From Sphingomonas sp. SORGH_AS_0950 (GTDB lineage: Bacteria > Pseudomonadota > Alphaproteobacteria > Sphingomonadales > Sphingomonadaceae): a stretch of DNA of 64,000 nucleotides. This document shows positions 37,582 to 48,282 of the stretch, in pieces. Each line of letters begins with the position of its first letter. The stretch's first letter is position 1. The translations under genes and the position numbers were made by a program. The notes under the pieces are model-generated. The model was given only the letters and a program-made list of their open reading frames with translations, was not told where the DNA came from and did no database searches. Location of the stretch: NCBI RefSeq assembly GCF_030818415.1, contig NZ_JAUTAE010000001.1:3188001-3252000 (forward strand), written 5' to 3'.

Positions 37582-38103
37582 ATGAAGCGTGAGCAGCGAT
37601 CGGACTGCATTTGCCGAAGAACCAGCCCGGCGCCGAGCGGATAGACGACCAGCGGGTGATTTCCAGGATCGGACATGTGCGGAAGGTCGGCTACCGCTGG
37701 TGTACTGCCCGATCGATTACAGGCCATCCACGACGATCTATAACCAGTTTGACCGCTGGTCGTGCCGTTTCTCTTGGCTCAAGCTGCTTGATCCATTGGT
37801 GTATGCTAGCGTGGTCACGAAGAGTATCGCGATCGGCAGCTCCTGCATCAGGGCGCAACGCGCCGCCTTTCGCGGAAAAGGGGGCGCCAGATCCAGGCAA
37901 CCGGTCGCTCGCGCGGTGGCTGGATGAACAAGATGAACAAGGTCCGCATGCTCACCGATGTCATCAGTCGTCCGATGCCCTGATGCTCGCCGCCGGCAAT
38001 GTCAGTGGCGTGCAGGGCGGCGACGTCGCTTCTCAAATGCGCTGCTCGCATGCGCTAACTCCTTGCTGACAAGGCTACGATGCCGACCGGCTGCGCCATT
38101 AGC
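37582..38103 (+). pseudogene. IS5 family transposase pseudogene
   Basis: Starting MKREQ, the three frames in turn give the pieces of an IS5-type transposase: LPKNQPGAERIDDQRVIS, PIDYRPSTTIYNQFDRW, CIRAQRAAFRGKGGARS and finally DKGYDADRLR near 38080. The frame changes several times and stops interrupt it, so the gene is dead. The 38104-38430 stretch behind it has no supported gene and may contain more of the element. Confidence 0.8.
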
Positions 38104-38467
38104 TCTGTGGCGCTGAAGCCGTTCCTGCAACTCTGGGCAGGCTTAATCAGATAGGAACCGCCCTATGTGACTGATGCCTGATAGGAAATGCCTTCTGCCG
38201 CCTCAGCAACTGCGGCTGCGCTGAAGCCCGTTGCGATTAAATCACCGCCAGATTTCTATCAAACGTCGCCATCCTAACCGTACGCACCTCCTGACAATGA
38301 TCGGGCCTTACATTTAACATGCTGCTATCATGAAAAATTTTATAGAATGACAGCCTCATGGTGCATAAATTATTGCATCTTTATTCTGTAATTTTAAAGT
38401 ACTATGTTTCGATAACAGCTAAATTTTAAGTATGACCTTTGGAATATATGCGAGGGCGCCAGCGAAC

Positions 38468-39202
38468 ATGAACTTTATTTCATTAATTGGGGCTCTGCAG
38501 GTTGTAGCTGCACCCTCTGCCATAAGCGCGAGGGAGGCGCTTGAACTTTCGCCTCAAGAGGTAGCGGACCGAATTTTGCCTTCCGGGCATAAAGATATAA
38601 AATTCGTATTCCGCCCAATCGGAACTAGGGCCATAACCAATCTCACTCGCTTGACACTCATATCTTCAGCAGAATCACTGCCTAACGGTGGCTGTATCGC
38701 TGATCAATATGATGTCGAACTATCACCGGCCGAAAAAGACGCTGCGCTTTTGCCATCAAATATTCCAATGAAGGCGTCTTCGGTAAAATCTAGTCATCTT
38801 TACAAATTTTACGATTGGCGTACTCTCCACAGGGGCAAGCCGTGTAACAACAATGATGTACAGAATTACTTTGGATACTCAGGTAGTATTGATTTGTGGA
38901 GGGCGCTAAATATTTCCAAAATGATTTTGGCGCGATACGGTAAGAGGATATGCGTATCTTCCAGGGATGTCGACAGCAAGTGCGCTGGTGGATACTATTT
39001 GGATCTGAATCCATCAAATATATCTTATATCGCCATTAACAATCTTGAGATGGGCAATGCCTATGAATTCAAGATACAGTTTAGCGACAAAGGGGAGAGA
39101 CATGTAATTGGTAAAGAGATATATGCATCGATAATGCTTAATGGAAAAAATGTAGAATTATTAAGTCCCGTTAAGGCCAAAACTGTAACAACGTGGATGT
39201 GA
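38468..39202 (+). CDS. Exported hypothetical protein, AT-rich gene
   Basis: The 244-residue protein has a signal-peptide-like start (MNFISLIGALQVVAAPSAISA) and a mature part with Cys residues that could pair. I recognise no family. The gene is clearly more AT-rich than its surroundings, with codons such as ATA, AAT and TTT, which suggests transfer. ATG 38468 suits the signal peptide; the frame opens at 38432. It is 12 bases upstream of the metalloprotease gene and probably co-transcribed, so it may be a chaperone, inhibitor or partner of that protease. Confidence 0.65.
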   Translation: MNFISLIGALQVVAAPSAISAREALELSPQEVADRILPSGHKDIKFVFRPIGTRAITNLTRLTLISSAESLPNGGCIADQYDVELSPAEKDAALLPSNIPMKASSVKSSHLYKFYDWRTLHRGKPCNNNDVQNYFGYSGSIDLWRALNISKMILARYGKRICVSSRDVDSKCAGGYYLDLNPSNISYIAINNLEMGNAYEFKIQFSDKGERHVIGKEIYASIMLNGKNVELLSPVKAKTVTTWM

Positions 39203-39214
39203 GGGATCTTAGAC

Positions 39215-39958
39215 GTGGAAGCGAACCCAGAAATCGTTGTGACTGCTCAGGCTGAGACCGGAGATACATCAATGCAGTTTTCCCAAACGTGGAGAACAGA
39301 TAATGGTCCTCCAGATACAATACCAGCAGGAACATCTGCCGCGCCAAATACTCCAACCACCATCAACGTTTCTGTTCAAGTGTCGGCTGAGCACCAAGCT
39401 CAAGCCATTGAGAGTGCTAAAAATGTAGCGGCAACGCTCGCTCGACTAGCCGACGCGGCAAAGGCAAATCCTAATGCCCAGTTCCAGTTTCCGGACGGGG
39501 AAAAGATGTCGGGTTTCGCTCTTTATACAACCATTGCAAATAATAAGTTCGTAATCACGGACAATCCGTCAAAGATGAATCCATCTGGCGTCGGAGCATC
39601 TGACTTCCCGAATCATGTTGATTACTTAGATTACTCGCAATTTGCACCAGGAAAAGGTTGGGGAGCTTTTGGAAATGGTGGCATGAATGGCATCATGCTG
39701 CACGAGTTAGGCCACCTCAATCAGTACGGCTTTTCAAATCAACAAGACGAGCAGCGATGGCTAACACAGGAAAATGGCCAGACACATATACATCAAGATT
39801 ATGCCGACAGCAGTTATTTTGGTGACAACGAGGCCTATGCAGATGACTTCGGCGCAAGTGCTGCCGAAGCTCTTCAAATTGACATTCATGGATATCAGCC
39901 TCAATACGGCCACTGGCAAGGCGGCCAAGCGATCTTTGACGGTGTGGTCGGAGGGTAA
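39215..39958 (+). CDS. Putative zinc metalloprotease (HELGH), AT-rich gene
   Basis: The 247-residue protein has HELGH (His163, Glu164, His167) in MLHELGHLNQYG and a downstream DNEAYADDFG (Glu206) that could supply the third zinc ligand, as in gluzincins. No Sec signal is seen; the N-terminus reads EIVVTAQAETG. A type I exporter pair lies 2 kb upstream, and the C-terminus ends IFDGVVGG, somewhat like type I signals, so export by that route is possible. GTG 39215 follows GAGGGAT by eight bases. I cannot assign a family. Base use differs from the core genome. Confidence 0.7.
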   Translation: MEANPEIVVTAQAETGDTSMQFSQTWRTDNGPPDTIPAGTSAAPNTPTTINVSVQVSAEHQAQAIESAKNVAATLARLADAAKANPNAQFQFPDGEKMSGFALYTTIANNKFVITDNPSKMNPSGVGASDFPNHVDYLDYSQFAPGKGWGAFGNGGMNGIMLHELGHLNQYGFSNQQDEQRWLTQENGQTHIHQDYADSSYFGDNEAYADDFGASAAEALQIDIHGYQPQYGHWQGGQAIFDGVVGG

Positions 39959-40078
39959 TGATCAAAAAGGCGTGCTGATATAGCCGGCACAGCGCTTCCG
40001 AATCAATGGTATTTCTAATCATCTGGCTCGGAAGCGCTACGTCGAGTCTTAGTCTGATCTGGATGTCCGACAAGTACA

Positions 40079-40357
40079 TTAACTTGTGCATACTTTATGG
40101 TAACGATTTTCATAGTTGTTTTGGCTATCTGATGAGGCTTGGGGGCGATTGAACTGCATCTTCCCATAGCGGCCGATCTCGGTCGCATGGCTCTTCATCG
40201 ACACCTGGTGGACCACCGCACCATCGACATCCACGACGCACACCGCCGTGCTCTTGAACCCGATGTCTAGCTCCACCCAGAACCGCGCTGACGCCGGATC
40301 CACCTCCGCCCGCGCCATCGCCGCGACATAGGCCGGCGCCACGATCTTCTTCGACAT
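40079..40357 (-). pseudogene. IS110 family transposase remnant (N-terminus)
   Basis: From ATG 40357 the frame reads MSKKIVAPAYVAAMARAEV, then FWVELDIGFKSTAVCVVDVDG and VVHQVSMKSHATEIGRY. This matches the start of the DEDD RuvC-like domain of IS110 recombinases, with the first catalytic Asp in ELDIG. From about 40150 the similarity ends and unrelated residues run to the stop at 40079, so most of the gene has been lost. No other IS110 part is present nearby. Confidence 0.75.
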
Positions 40358-40484
40358 GACCTGCTCCTTTCCCGTCACCGTTGACCGAAAAAGGATACGC
40401 CTCTCGCCGTCGCCTGGGCAGCAGCTAACCCACAAGTTTCCGCGCCTGTTCCAATTCAGGTTTCCAACACCCGGCTCAGGGGGC

Positions 40485-40509
40485 CGGCATCCCGTTCCAC
40501 GGGATGCCG
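40485..40509. repeat. Perfect 10-bp hairpin upstream of the IS110 remnant
   Basis: CGGCATCCCG (40485-40494) and CGGGATGCCG (40500-40509) form a perfect stem with a five-base loop. It lies in the noncoding stretch upstream of the IS110 remnant, on the side where intact IS110 elements encode their guide (bridge) RNA. It could equally be a terminator or leader structure of the next operon. Confidence 0.55.
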
Positions 40510-40546
40510 CCGACTGGGGTGGCGTCCTTCCACCAGGGAGGCGACG

Positions 40547-40630
40547 ATGATCGGGAATCAAGCCGAGTACATGGACATGCTGGCCGGGATGGCCACGACG
40601 ACGGGATCGATGCTGGCCTTCGAGGGCTGA
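40547..40630 (+). CDS. 27-residue small ORF, leader of a three-gene unit
   Basis: GGGAGG lies five bases before the ATG, a strong ribosome binding site. The peptide (MIGNQAEYMDMLAGMATTTG and seven more residues) is weakly amphipathic with many Met. Its stop is three bases before the next ATG. It is either a real small protein or a leader peptide that couples translation of the membrane protein gene. Confidence 0.5.
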   Translation: MIGNQAEYMDMLAGMATTTGSMLAFEG

Positions 40631-40633
40631 GCC

Positions 40634-41074
40634 ATGCCTATACAGACCGTTCCGTTCGTCCCGATCTTCATCCTTGGCGGCTTCTTTCTGATCGCCCCGG
40701 GCATGATCGTGACGCTTTTCAGCAATTCTGATCCGCTTGGCTTCGCCGTCGTGATGGCGACCGCCATTGCCGCGCTTATCCGCCCGACAGCGTCCTGGAT
40801 GCTGTTCGCCGTACTGTGCTCGATGCGCACCGTGCCGTTCATCGTCGCCGCGCTGACGGCCGTCGCGATGAAGATCGGCTTGGCGAGCCGCGTGGGTGAT
40901 CGCCAGAGCCTGATCGGCGCCGGGATCGATGCAAGGTACCGCGACGACGGATATGTCGTGCGGGAAATCCGCAATCTCGCGGCGCAGCTCGCCGCGATCC
41001 GTGACGGTTGCCCGGTTCCGGCCCGCGACGGGCCGCCGCTCCCGCCCATCGGCCTCGAGCCGAGTGTCGGATGA
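40634..41074 (+). CDS. Small membrane protein, unknown
   Basis: The 146-residue protein has about three hydrophobic segments (residues 8-28, 34-65 and 67-82) and a charged cytoplasmic C-terminal helix (YVVREIRNLAAQLAAIRDG) with a Pro-rich end. The start follows the 27-residue ORF by three bases and the stop overlaps the next gene (ATGA). No family is recognised. The arrangement, a small membrane protein coupled to a soluble partner, recalls toxin or phage-exclusion pairs, but nothing in the residues proves it. Confidence 0.65.
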   Translation: MPIQTVPFVPIFILGGFFLIAPGMIVTLFSNSDPLGFAVVMATAIAALIRPTASWMLFAVLCSMRTVPFIVAALTAVAMKIGLASRVGDRQSLIGAGIDARYRDDGYVVREIRNLAAQLAAIRDGCPVPARDGPPLPPIGLEPSVG

Positions 41075-41850
41075 TGGCGACAGCTAGGGAGCGGCATCGG
41101 CCGGGCGAGCTGCCGTGGGGCTGGTGGCTGCGAGCCAACGGCGCTCATTTCGAGGACGAGGATGGCCGCAAGTGGACGTCGGTGCGTGATGCCTTTTGGC
41201 GGGGCGAGTTGGGTCTTCCCGACACGTACGCCTTACGGGAGCAGCTCGAGTTCCTCCTCCGGGTCCTGCTGTCTGTCGATATGGCAGAATGTGGTGAAAG
41301 CGAACGCCGATTTGATCTCTTCCGCGGCAATCCGGTTTTCCGGACTTTCTATATGTGCTGGCTTGGTACGGTCGGTCTGCTGCAGCGCGGGTCGACGGAC
41401 GATCTTAGTCCCGAGGGCCGGTCGGTGCTCATGATGCTGATCGCGACCCGCGACCCGGAGTGGGAGGATCTGCCCATTGCGGACGTCATGGCGGCGGCGG
41501 TCGCGGCCTCGCGCGATGCGTCCGATCGGGACCGGGAACAGGCGCTGCAAAATTTCGAGCGCGCGATCGGGTTGCGGCGTCACGTCTTCGCGCGCGAGAC
41601 GGTGGGGCAGTCGCACGCGATCACCCTGACCTCGATGGCGAGCGGAAGTCCCGCCAGGATGCCGGTCAGGCGGGTGACTTGGTCCCTGGCGTTCGATGAC
41701 CAGAGCGTGCGCGATAACCTGTTCGCCTGGATCGCGGCGAGGGTCGACAATTGGGATCACTGGGGACGCATGGCCTACAGCAAGGGAGGCGATGCATTCA
41801 CGCAGCACCTGCTCGGGCTGGTTGTAGCATCTAGGTCACCGCAGACTTAG
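41071..41850 (+). CDS. Soluble hypothetical protein coupled to the membrane protein
   Basis: The 259-residue protein is Trp- and Arg-rich (PWGWWLRANGAHFEDEDGRKW at its start), without signal peptide or membrane segment, and mostly helical. I recognise no family. Translation is coupled by ATGA overlap to the membrane protein gene. It is convergent with the CHC2 protein gene. Confidence 0.65.
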   Translation: MMATARERHRPGELPWGWWLRANGAHFEDEDGRKWTSVRDAFWRGELGLPDTYALREQLEFLLRVLLSVDMAECGESERRFDLFRGNPVFRTFYMCWLGTVGLLQRGSTDDLSPEGRSVLMMLIATRDPEWEDLPIADVMAAAVAASRDASDRDREQALQNFERAIGLRRHVFARETVGQSHAITLTSMASGSPARMPVRRVTWSLAFDDQSVRDNLFAWIAARVDNWDHWGRMAYSKGGDAFTQHLLGLVVASRSPQT

Positions 41851-41950
41851 GCGACGCTTGTACCAGGCGGCGACGAAGCCTCGACGTACTTGAGACACGC
41901 CAAGGGTATTTGCGTCATCCGAAGCCTTGCTGAGCGGCCGTCCGGTCCGA

Positions 41951-42256
41951 TCAGCAAGGCTTTTTGTCGTGATCGGCGCCGTCACCGGATGCGCCTCGCG
42001 TGAGATATGCTGCCGCAGTCTCTTCGTCGGCTCGATGGAGCCGCATCCACCAGTCGACCACGTCCCCGCCCGCGCCGCACGAAAAACAGTGAAAGCGGCC
42101 GTTGTGAACGTAGAGGCCACGGGTCGCATCCGGGTGGAAAGGGCATGACCCTCGAAGCCCTGACTGCGTCGTCTCCAATTCGACAGTTTTTGCCACCACC
42201 TTGGCAAGGTGATGCGCCACAGAGGCGGTCGATCGGAATGCTGAAGGGTCGGACAT
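41951..42256 (-). CDS. CHC2 zinc-finger protein (DnaG primase zinc-binding domain only)
   Basis: The 101-residue protein is a standalone primase-type zinc domain: Cys38, His41, Cys57 and Cys60 in SCPFHPDATRGLYV and FHCFSCGAGGDVVDWW. There is no TOPRIM or polymerase domain, so it cannot prime on its own. Such proteins occur in integrative elements and prophages, where they may work with a separate primase. It lies about 240 bases from tRNA-Trp, in line with the edge of an integrated element. Confidence 0.85.
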   Translation of the reverse strand: MSDPSAFRSTASVAHHLAKVVAKTVELETTQSGLRGSCPFHPDATRGLYVHNGRFHCFSCGAGGDVVDWWMRLHRADEETAAAYLTRGASGDGADHDKKPC

Positions 42257-42492
42257 GGCGATATGATCGTCGATCCACCGATCCCGTCAACCATGAAACG
42301 CCGGCGATAATGTGATGTCGCCAACGTCCTGACAGGCGATTCACTCATTCACACAGAAAGAGCACACCGCTTTTATCGGAGCGCTTTTCGCATGCCTTTA
42401 AATTAGGCGTGACTTGTGCAAGTTCCTAAGCGACGGCGATGTACGACTTAGCGTTCAAATGCGTGCACTTATACCGTGCTACGACAGAAAAG
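42257..42492. other. Gap between the CHC2 gene and tRNA-Trp
   Basis: No gene is supported. The part from about 42340 to 42450 is AT-richer and could hold the CHC2 promoter and, if an element integrated at the tRNA, its attachment junction. I found no copy of the tRNA 3' end elsewhere in the window by eye. Confidence 0.35.
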
Positions 42493-42568
42493 TGGCAGGA
42501 GTGCACGGACTCGAACCGTGGGCCCTCGGTTTTGGAGACCGATGCTCTACCAACTGAGCTACACTCCT
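42493..42568 (-). tRNA. tRNA-Trp (anticodon CCA)
   Basis: Read on the minus strand, the 76 bases fold as a tRNA. The acceptor stem is AGGAGTG/CACTCCT with GCCA at the 3' end. The D arm contains AGCTCAGTTGGTAGAGC, the anticodon loop is CTCCAAA with anticodon CCA, and the T arm contains GGTTCGAGTCC. The CCA end is encoded. The 3' end faces the accessory region, the usual side for integration. Confidence 0.97.
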
Positions 42569-42876
42569 GCGAGGCGGCCGCCATTAGCCCGGCTGATCGG
42601 GCAGGGCAATAGGCTGTTTCACTATTTTCGCGGAATCGCTCGCCCGATGCGTCGGGAGCGGCGCGGGGCGGCGACATTGACCCCAGGGCGACTCCCGCGT
42701 ATAGGCCGCCGCTGCACGAAGGGGATTTCTCGGGAATCGGGACATGTCCGTCGGGCAAGCTTGAACATTGCTGGATGCGAATATGGGCCGGGCGCAAGCC
42801 GCGATGGCCCCTTTTTGTATTCCTAAGTGCTGTGATGGCTCCAGCAAAGTAACCTCATGGAAAGGTGAAGGCTTCA
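42569..42876. other. Promoter and leader region of the rpsL operon
   Basis: These 308 bases hold no gene I can support. They must contain the start of the tRNA-Trp transcript (minus) and the promoter of the rpsL-rpsG-fusA-tuf operon (plus). TTGAACATTGC near 42758 resembles part of a -35 region, but I cannot fix a -10. GAAAGGTGAAGG precedes rpsL. Confidence 0.4.
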
Positions 42877-43248
42877 ATGCCGACGATCAACCAGCTGGTC
42901 CGCAAGGGCCGCGAACTGCAGAAGGCCAAGTCCAAGGTCCCTGCAATGGAGCAGAACCCGCAGAAGCGCGGCGTTTGCACCCGTGTCTACACGACGACCC
43001 CGAAGAAGCCGAACTCGGCCCTTCGCAAGGTGGCCAAGGTCCGTCTGACCAACAGCCGCGAAGTCATCTCGTACATCCCGGGCGAAGGCCACAACCTGCA
43101 GGAGCACTCGGTGGTGCTCATCCGCGGCGGCCGTGTGCGCGACCTTCCCGGCGTGCGCTACCACGTGCTGCGCGGCGTCCTCGACACGCAGGGCGTGAAG
43201 GATCGCAAGCAGTCCCGCTCGAAGTACGGCGCGAAGCGTCCGAAGTAA
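42877..43248 (+). CDS. rpsL: 30S ribosomal protein S12
   Basis: The 123-residue protein is a typical S12 of the decoding centre: [12 protein letters not shown] at the start, [23 protein letters not shown] (streptomycin-contact region with the usual Lys) and [14 protein letters not shown]. Wild-type Lys in PKKPNS suggests no classical streptomycin resistance. ATG 42877 is used rather than an in-frame ATG at 42865. It is first in the str operon. Confidence 0.98.
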   Translation: MPTINQLVRKGRELQKAKSKVPAMEQNPQKRGVCTRVYTTTPKKPNSALRKVAKVRLTNSREVISYIPGEGHNLQEHSVVLIRGGRVRDLPGVRYHVLRGVLDTQGVKDRKQSRSKYGAKRPK

Positions 43249-43257
43249 GCCGGTCGG

Positions 43258-43271
43258 GCCTCAATTGAGGC
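43258..43271. other. Palindrome between rpsL and rpsG
   Basis: A perfect 14-base palindrome, GCCTCAATTGAGGC, is flanked by further pairing (GGTCG with CGACC). It lacks a T-run and could be an mRNA-processing or regulatory hairpin. Confidence 0.45.
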
Positions 43272-43314
43272 TCCTCGACCATCAAAGGCTGAAGTTTTGT
43301 AAGGAAATACGAGA

Positions 43315-43785
43315 ATGGCTCGTCGTCGTCGTCCCGAAAAGCGGGAAATCCTGCCGGATCCCAAGTTCGGGGATGTGGTCCTGTCGAAGTTCATGAACTC
43401 GGTCATGCTGGACGGTAAGAAGTCCGTGGCCGAAGCCATCGTGTACGGTGCCCTGGAAACCGTCGAGACGCGCGCCAAGCGCGATCCGATCGGCGTGTTC
43501 CACGATGCGCTGAACAACATCAAGCCGGGCATCGAAGTCCGTTCGCGCCGCGTCGGCGGTGCGACCTACCAGGTCCCGGTCGAAGTCCGTCCGGAGCGTG
43601 CCCAGGCTCTGGCCATCCGTTGGCTGATCGGCGCGTCGCGCGCCCGTTCGGAGAACACGATGGCCGCGCGTCTGTCGGGCGAGCTGATGGACGCCGCGAA
43701 CAACCGCGGCAACGCGGTCAAGAAGCGCGAAGATACGCACCGCATGGCGGAAGCGAATCGCGCCTTCTCGCACTACCGCTGGTAA
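43315..43785 (+). CDS. rpsG: 30S ribosomal protein S7
   Basis: The 156-residue protein matches S7, which nucleates the 30S head. [20 protein letters not shown] starts it, and [21 protein letters not shown] and the [13 protein letters not shown] end are typical. In many bacteria S7 represses the str operon by binding the rpsL-rpsG intercistronic mRNA; the palindrome there would fit but is not proof. Confidence 0.98.
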   Translation: MARRRRPEKREILPDPKFGDVVLSKFMNSVMLDGKKSVAEAIVYGALETVETRAKRDPIGVFHDALNNIKPGIEVRSRRVGGATYQVPVEVRPERAQALAIRWLIGASRARSENTMAARLSGELMDAANNRGNAVKKREDTHRMAEANRAFSHYRW

Positions 43786-43790
43786 GGGCC

Positions 43791-43832
43791 TTGCGGCGGA
43801 CCGGATTCCTTTCCGCTCTGCCGCAACCTTTT
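43791..43832 (+). terminator. Weak terminator-like hairpin between rpsG and fusA
   Basis: TTGCGGC (43791-43797) pairs with GCCGCAA (43820-43826), and CCTTTT follows. The loop is long (22 bases), so termination may be partial. The remaining gap to fusA includes AGCCTATATAAGGGGG, which may hold an internal promoter. Confidence 0.4.
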
Positions 43833-43932
43833 CGGGGTGCGGTGCCGGCGGTCTTCCGCTGGTCACGCAAACAGCCTATATAAGGGGGAGCCGGGCCAAC
43901 CGGCTCCCCCCTACGCTTGAGGAAGATCGATC

Positions 43933-46008
<2,076 letters not shown>

Positions 46009-46143
46009 CAGCGTCCGTCGCGCCCTCGGGGCAACTGGGGGCGCGGACACGCTAGGGGCTGGCAATCGCTTCAAACACCCGCTATGGGGCCGCGTTCGCG
46101 TGGCCTCGGATGCGGCACCGAATTCGATTCAGAAGGTAGGAAA

Positions 46144-47337
46144 ATGGCAAAGGCAAAATTCGAGCGGAACAAGCCGCACCTCAACATCGGCACCATCGGC
46201 CACGTCGACCACGGCAAGACCTCGCTGACCGCAGCGATCACCAAGGTTCTGGCCGACAACGTCGCCGGCAACGCGGCGGTGGACTTCGCGAACATCGACA
46301 AGGCGCCGGAAGAGCGTGAGCGCGGCATCACCATCTCGACCGCCCACGTCGAGTATGAGACCGAAGCGCGCCACTATGCGCACGTCGACTGCCCCGGCCA
46401 CGCCGACTATGTGAAGAACATGATCACCGGCGCGGCGCAGATGGACGGCGCGATCCTCGTCGTTTCGTCGACCGACGGCCCGATGCCGCAGACCCGCGAG
46501 CACATCCTGCTCGCCCGCCAGGTCGGCGTGCCCGCGATGGTCGTGTTCATGAACAAGGTCGACCTGGTCGACGACGAGGAAATCCTCGAGCTGGTCGAGC
46601 TGGAAATCCGCGAGCTGCTGAGCTCGTACGAATTCCCGGGCGACGACATCCCCGTCGTCAAGGGTTCGGCGACCTGCGCGCTGTCGGGTTCGAACGACAA
46701 GTTCGGCAAGGATGCCGTTCTCGAGCTGATGAAGCAGGTCGACGAATACATCCCGCAGCCGGAGCGTCCGCTCGACAAGCCGTTCATGATGCCGATCGAA
46801 GACGTGTTCTCGATCTCGGGTCGCGGCACCGTCGTCACCGGCCGCGTCGAAACCGGCATCATCAAGGTTGGTGAAGAAGTCGAGATCGTTGGCATCAACG
46901 ACACCCGCAAGACCACCGTCACCGGCGTCGAAATGTTCCGCAAGCTGCTCGACTCGGGCCAGGCTGGCGACAACATCGGCGCGCTGATCCGTGGCGTTGC
47001 CCGTGACGAAGTCGAGCGTGGTCAGGTTCTGGCCAAGCCGGGTTCGATCACCCCGCACACCGACTTCCAGTCGGAAGTGTACGTCCTGTCGAAGGAAGAA
47101 GGCGGCCGTCACACCCCGTTCTTCGCGAACTATCGTCCGCAGTTCTACTTCCGCACGACCGACGTGACCGGCACCGTCGAGCTGCCCGAGGGCACCGAGA
47201 TGGTCATGCCGGGCGACAACGTCGCTCTGGGCGTGAAGCTGATCGCTCCGATCGCCATGGACATCGGTCAGCGCTTCACGATCCGTGAAGGCGGCCGTAC
47301 CGTCGGCGCGGGCGTCGTCAGCTCGATCGACAAGTAA
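46144..47337 (+). CDS. tuf: Translation elongation factor Tu
   Basis: The 397-residue protein matches EF-Tu. [10 protein letters not shown] (G1), [34 protein letters not shown] (G3 and after), [10 protein letters not shown] (G4) and the [21 protein letters not shown] stretch of domain 3 are all present. ATG 46144 follows GAAGGTAGG; an in-frame ATG at 46084 is rejected. The gene ends in a strong terminator, so the str and S10 transcripts are probably separate. Confidence 0.98.
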   Translation: MAKAKFERNKPHLNIGTIGHVDHGKTSLTAAITKVLADNVAGNAAVDFANIDKAPEERERGITISTAHVEYETEARHYAHVDCPGHADYVKNMITGAAQMDGAILVVSSTDGPMPQTREHILLARQVGVPAMVVFMNKVDLVDDEEILELVELEIRELLSSYEFPGDDIPVVKGSATCALSGSNDKFGKDAVLELMKQVDEYIPQPERPLDKPFMMPIEDVFSISGRGTVVTGRVETGIIKVGEEVEIVGINDTRKTTVTGVEMFRKLLDSGQAGDNIGALIRGVARDEVERGQVLAKPGSITPHTDFQSEVYVLSKEEGGRHTPFFANYRPQFYFRTTDVTGTVELPEGTEMVMPGDNVALGVKLIAPIAMDIGQRFTIREGGRTVGAGVVSSIDK

Positions 47338-47371
47338 GTCTCGGGCGAAAGCCTGAAACTTGTTAAGAAAG

Positions 47372-47403
47372 GGCCGGCCCCGGCGACGGGGTCGGCCTTT
47401 TTC
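47372..47403 (+). terminator. Rho-independent terminator of tuf
   Basis: GGCCGGCCCC (47372-47381) pairs fully with GGGGTCGGCC (47388-47397; one G-U), followed by six T residues. Confidence 0.9.
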
Positions 47404-47424
47404 GTTTGCGATTTCCGGGACACG

Positions 47425-47615
47425 ACACCCTCACCCTTCCGGCGCTACGCGCCTCCCTCCCTCTCCCGCCGGGAGAGGGAGGGGGCCCGCCCGCGCCAGC
47501 GGGTGGGAAGGGTGAGGGCGGTCCGACACCGTTCGCACTGAGCGAAGTCGAAGTGCACGCCCGGCGGTCGCTGTTTTCCCGTGGCCTTCGACTTCGCTCA
47601 GGCTGAACGGGGTTA
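47425..47615. repeat. REP-like inverted-repeat block between tuf and rpsJ
   Basis: Two elements stand side by side. The first has arms CCCTCACCCTTCC and GGAAGGGTGAGGG around a CTCTCCCGCCGGGAGAG core. The second (about 47528-47613) repeats the two arms of the 3.7/4.1-kb element: ACTGAGCGAAGTCGAAGTGC and, inverted, CCTTCGACTTCGCTCAGGCT. The remaining stretch to 47927 has no gene and should contain the rpsJ promoter. Confidence 0.8.
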
Positions 47616-47927
47616 GGGGTTTTCCGGATTGGGGGCTCTGGTTCCATCCCCCTCAACAAAAACCGCACCCACCCCTTGCGGCACCCCCGGCATATGCGTA
47701 TAGGCACACGCCTTGAGGGAATCGGCTGGCACCGGGCACACCGGAGTCGGCCGTTTGCTTTTAGTGAGGGCAGGGGTGGTTTTCCGCTCTTGTCGTAACC
47801 CAGAGTTTGTTTCGGCCCAGGGTCGCCTTCACGGCGAACGGTCGAGTGCCCGGTCGGATAGCCGATCGCACTTGCCGCTCACCGCGATCGCAACCGGAAA
47901 GCCCGCTCTTTCGCATCGGTAGGGATC

Positions 47928-48236
47928 ATGGACAGCAATATCCGCATTCGTCTGAAGGCGTTCGACCATCGCGTGCTCGATCAGGCGACCGGCGACATCG
48001 CCGACACCGCGCGCCGCACCGGCGCTCTTATCCGCGGTCCGATCCCGCTTCCGACGCGCATCGAGAAGTTCACGGTCAACCGTGGTCCGCACATCGACAA
48101 GAAGTCGCGCGAGCAGTTCGAGGTCCGCACCTACAAGCGGATGCTGGACATCGTGCAGCCGACCCCGCAGACCGTCGATGCGCTGATGAAGCTCGACCTC
48201 GCCGCAGGTGTTGATGTCGAGATCAAGCTGGCGTAA
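47928..48236 (+). CDS. rpsJ: 30S ribosomal protein S10
   Basis: The 102-residue protein matches S10/Nus[20 protein letters not shown] at the start, [23 protein letters not shown] in the middle. Besides its ribosomal role it is the NusE subunit of antitermination complexes. It is separated from rplC by 284 bases, longer than the usual spacing, with a terminator-like hairpin in between. Confidence 0.98.
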   Translation: MDSNIRIRLKAFDHRVLDQATGDIADTARRTGALIRGPIPLPTRIEKFTVNRGPHIDKKSREQFEVRTYKRMLDIVQPTPQTVDALMKLDLAAGVDVEIKLA

Positions 48237-48248
48237 GAGAGCCGGCAT

Positions 48249-48282
48249 TCCCGTGGTCGACGATTCCGTCCCACGGGATTTT
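48249..48282 (+). terminator. Terminator-like hairpin between rpsJ and rplC
   Basis: TCCCGTGG (48249-48256) pairs perfectly with CCACGGGA (48271-48278), followed by TTTT. A further GC stem (GCCCCC at 48471 with GGGGGC ending at 48496) lies just before the rplC ribosome binding site. These may be parts of a regulated leader. Confidence 0.6.
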
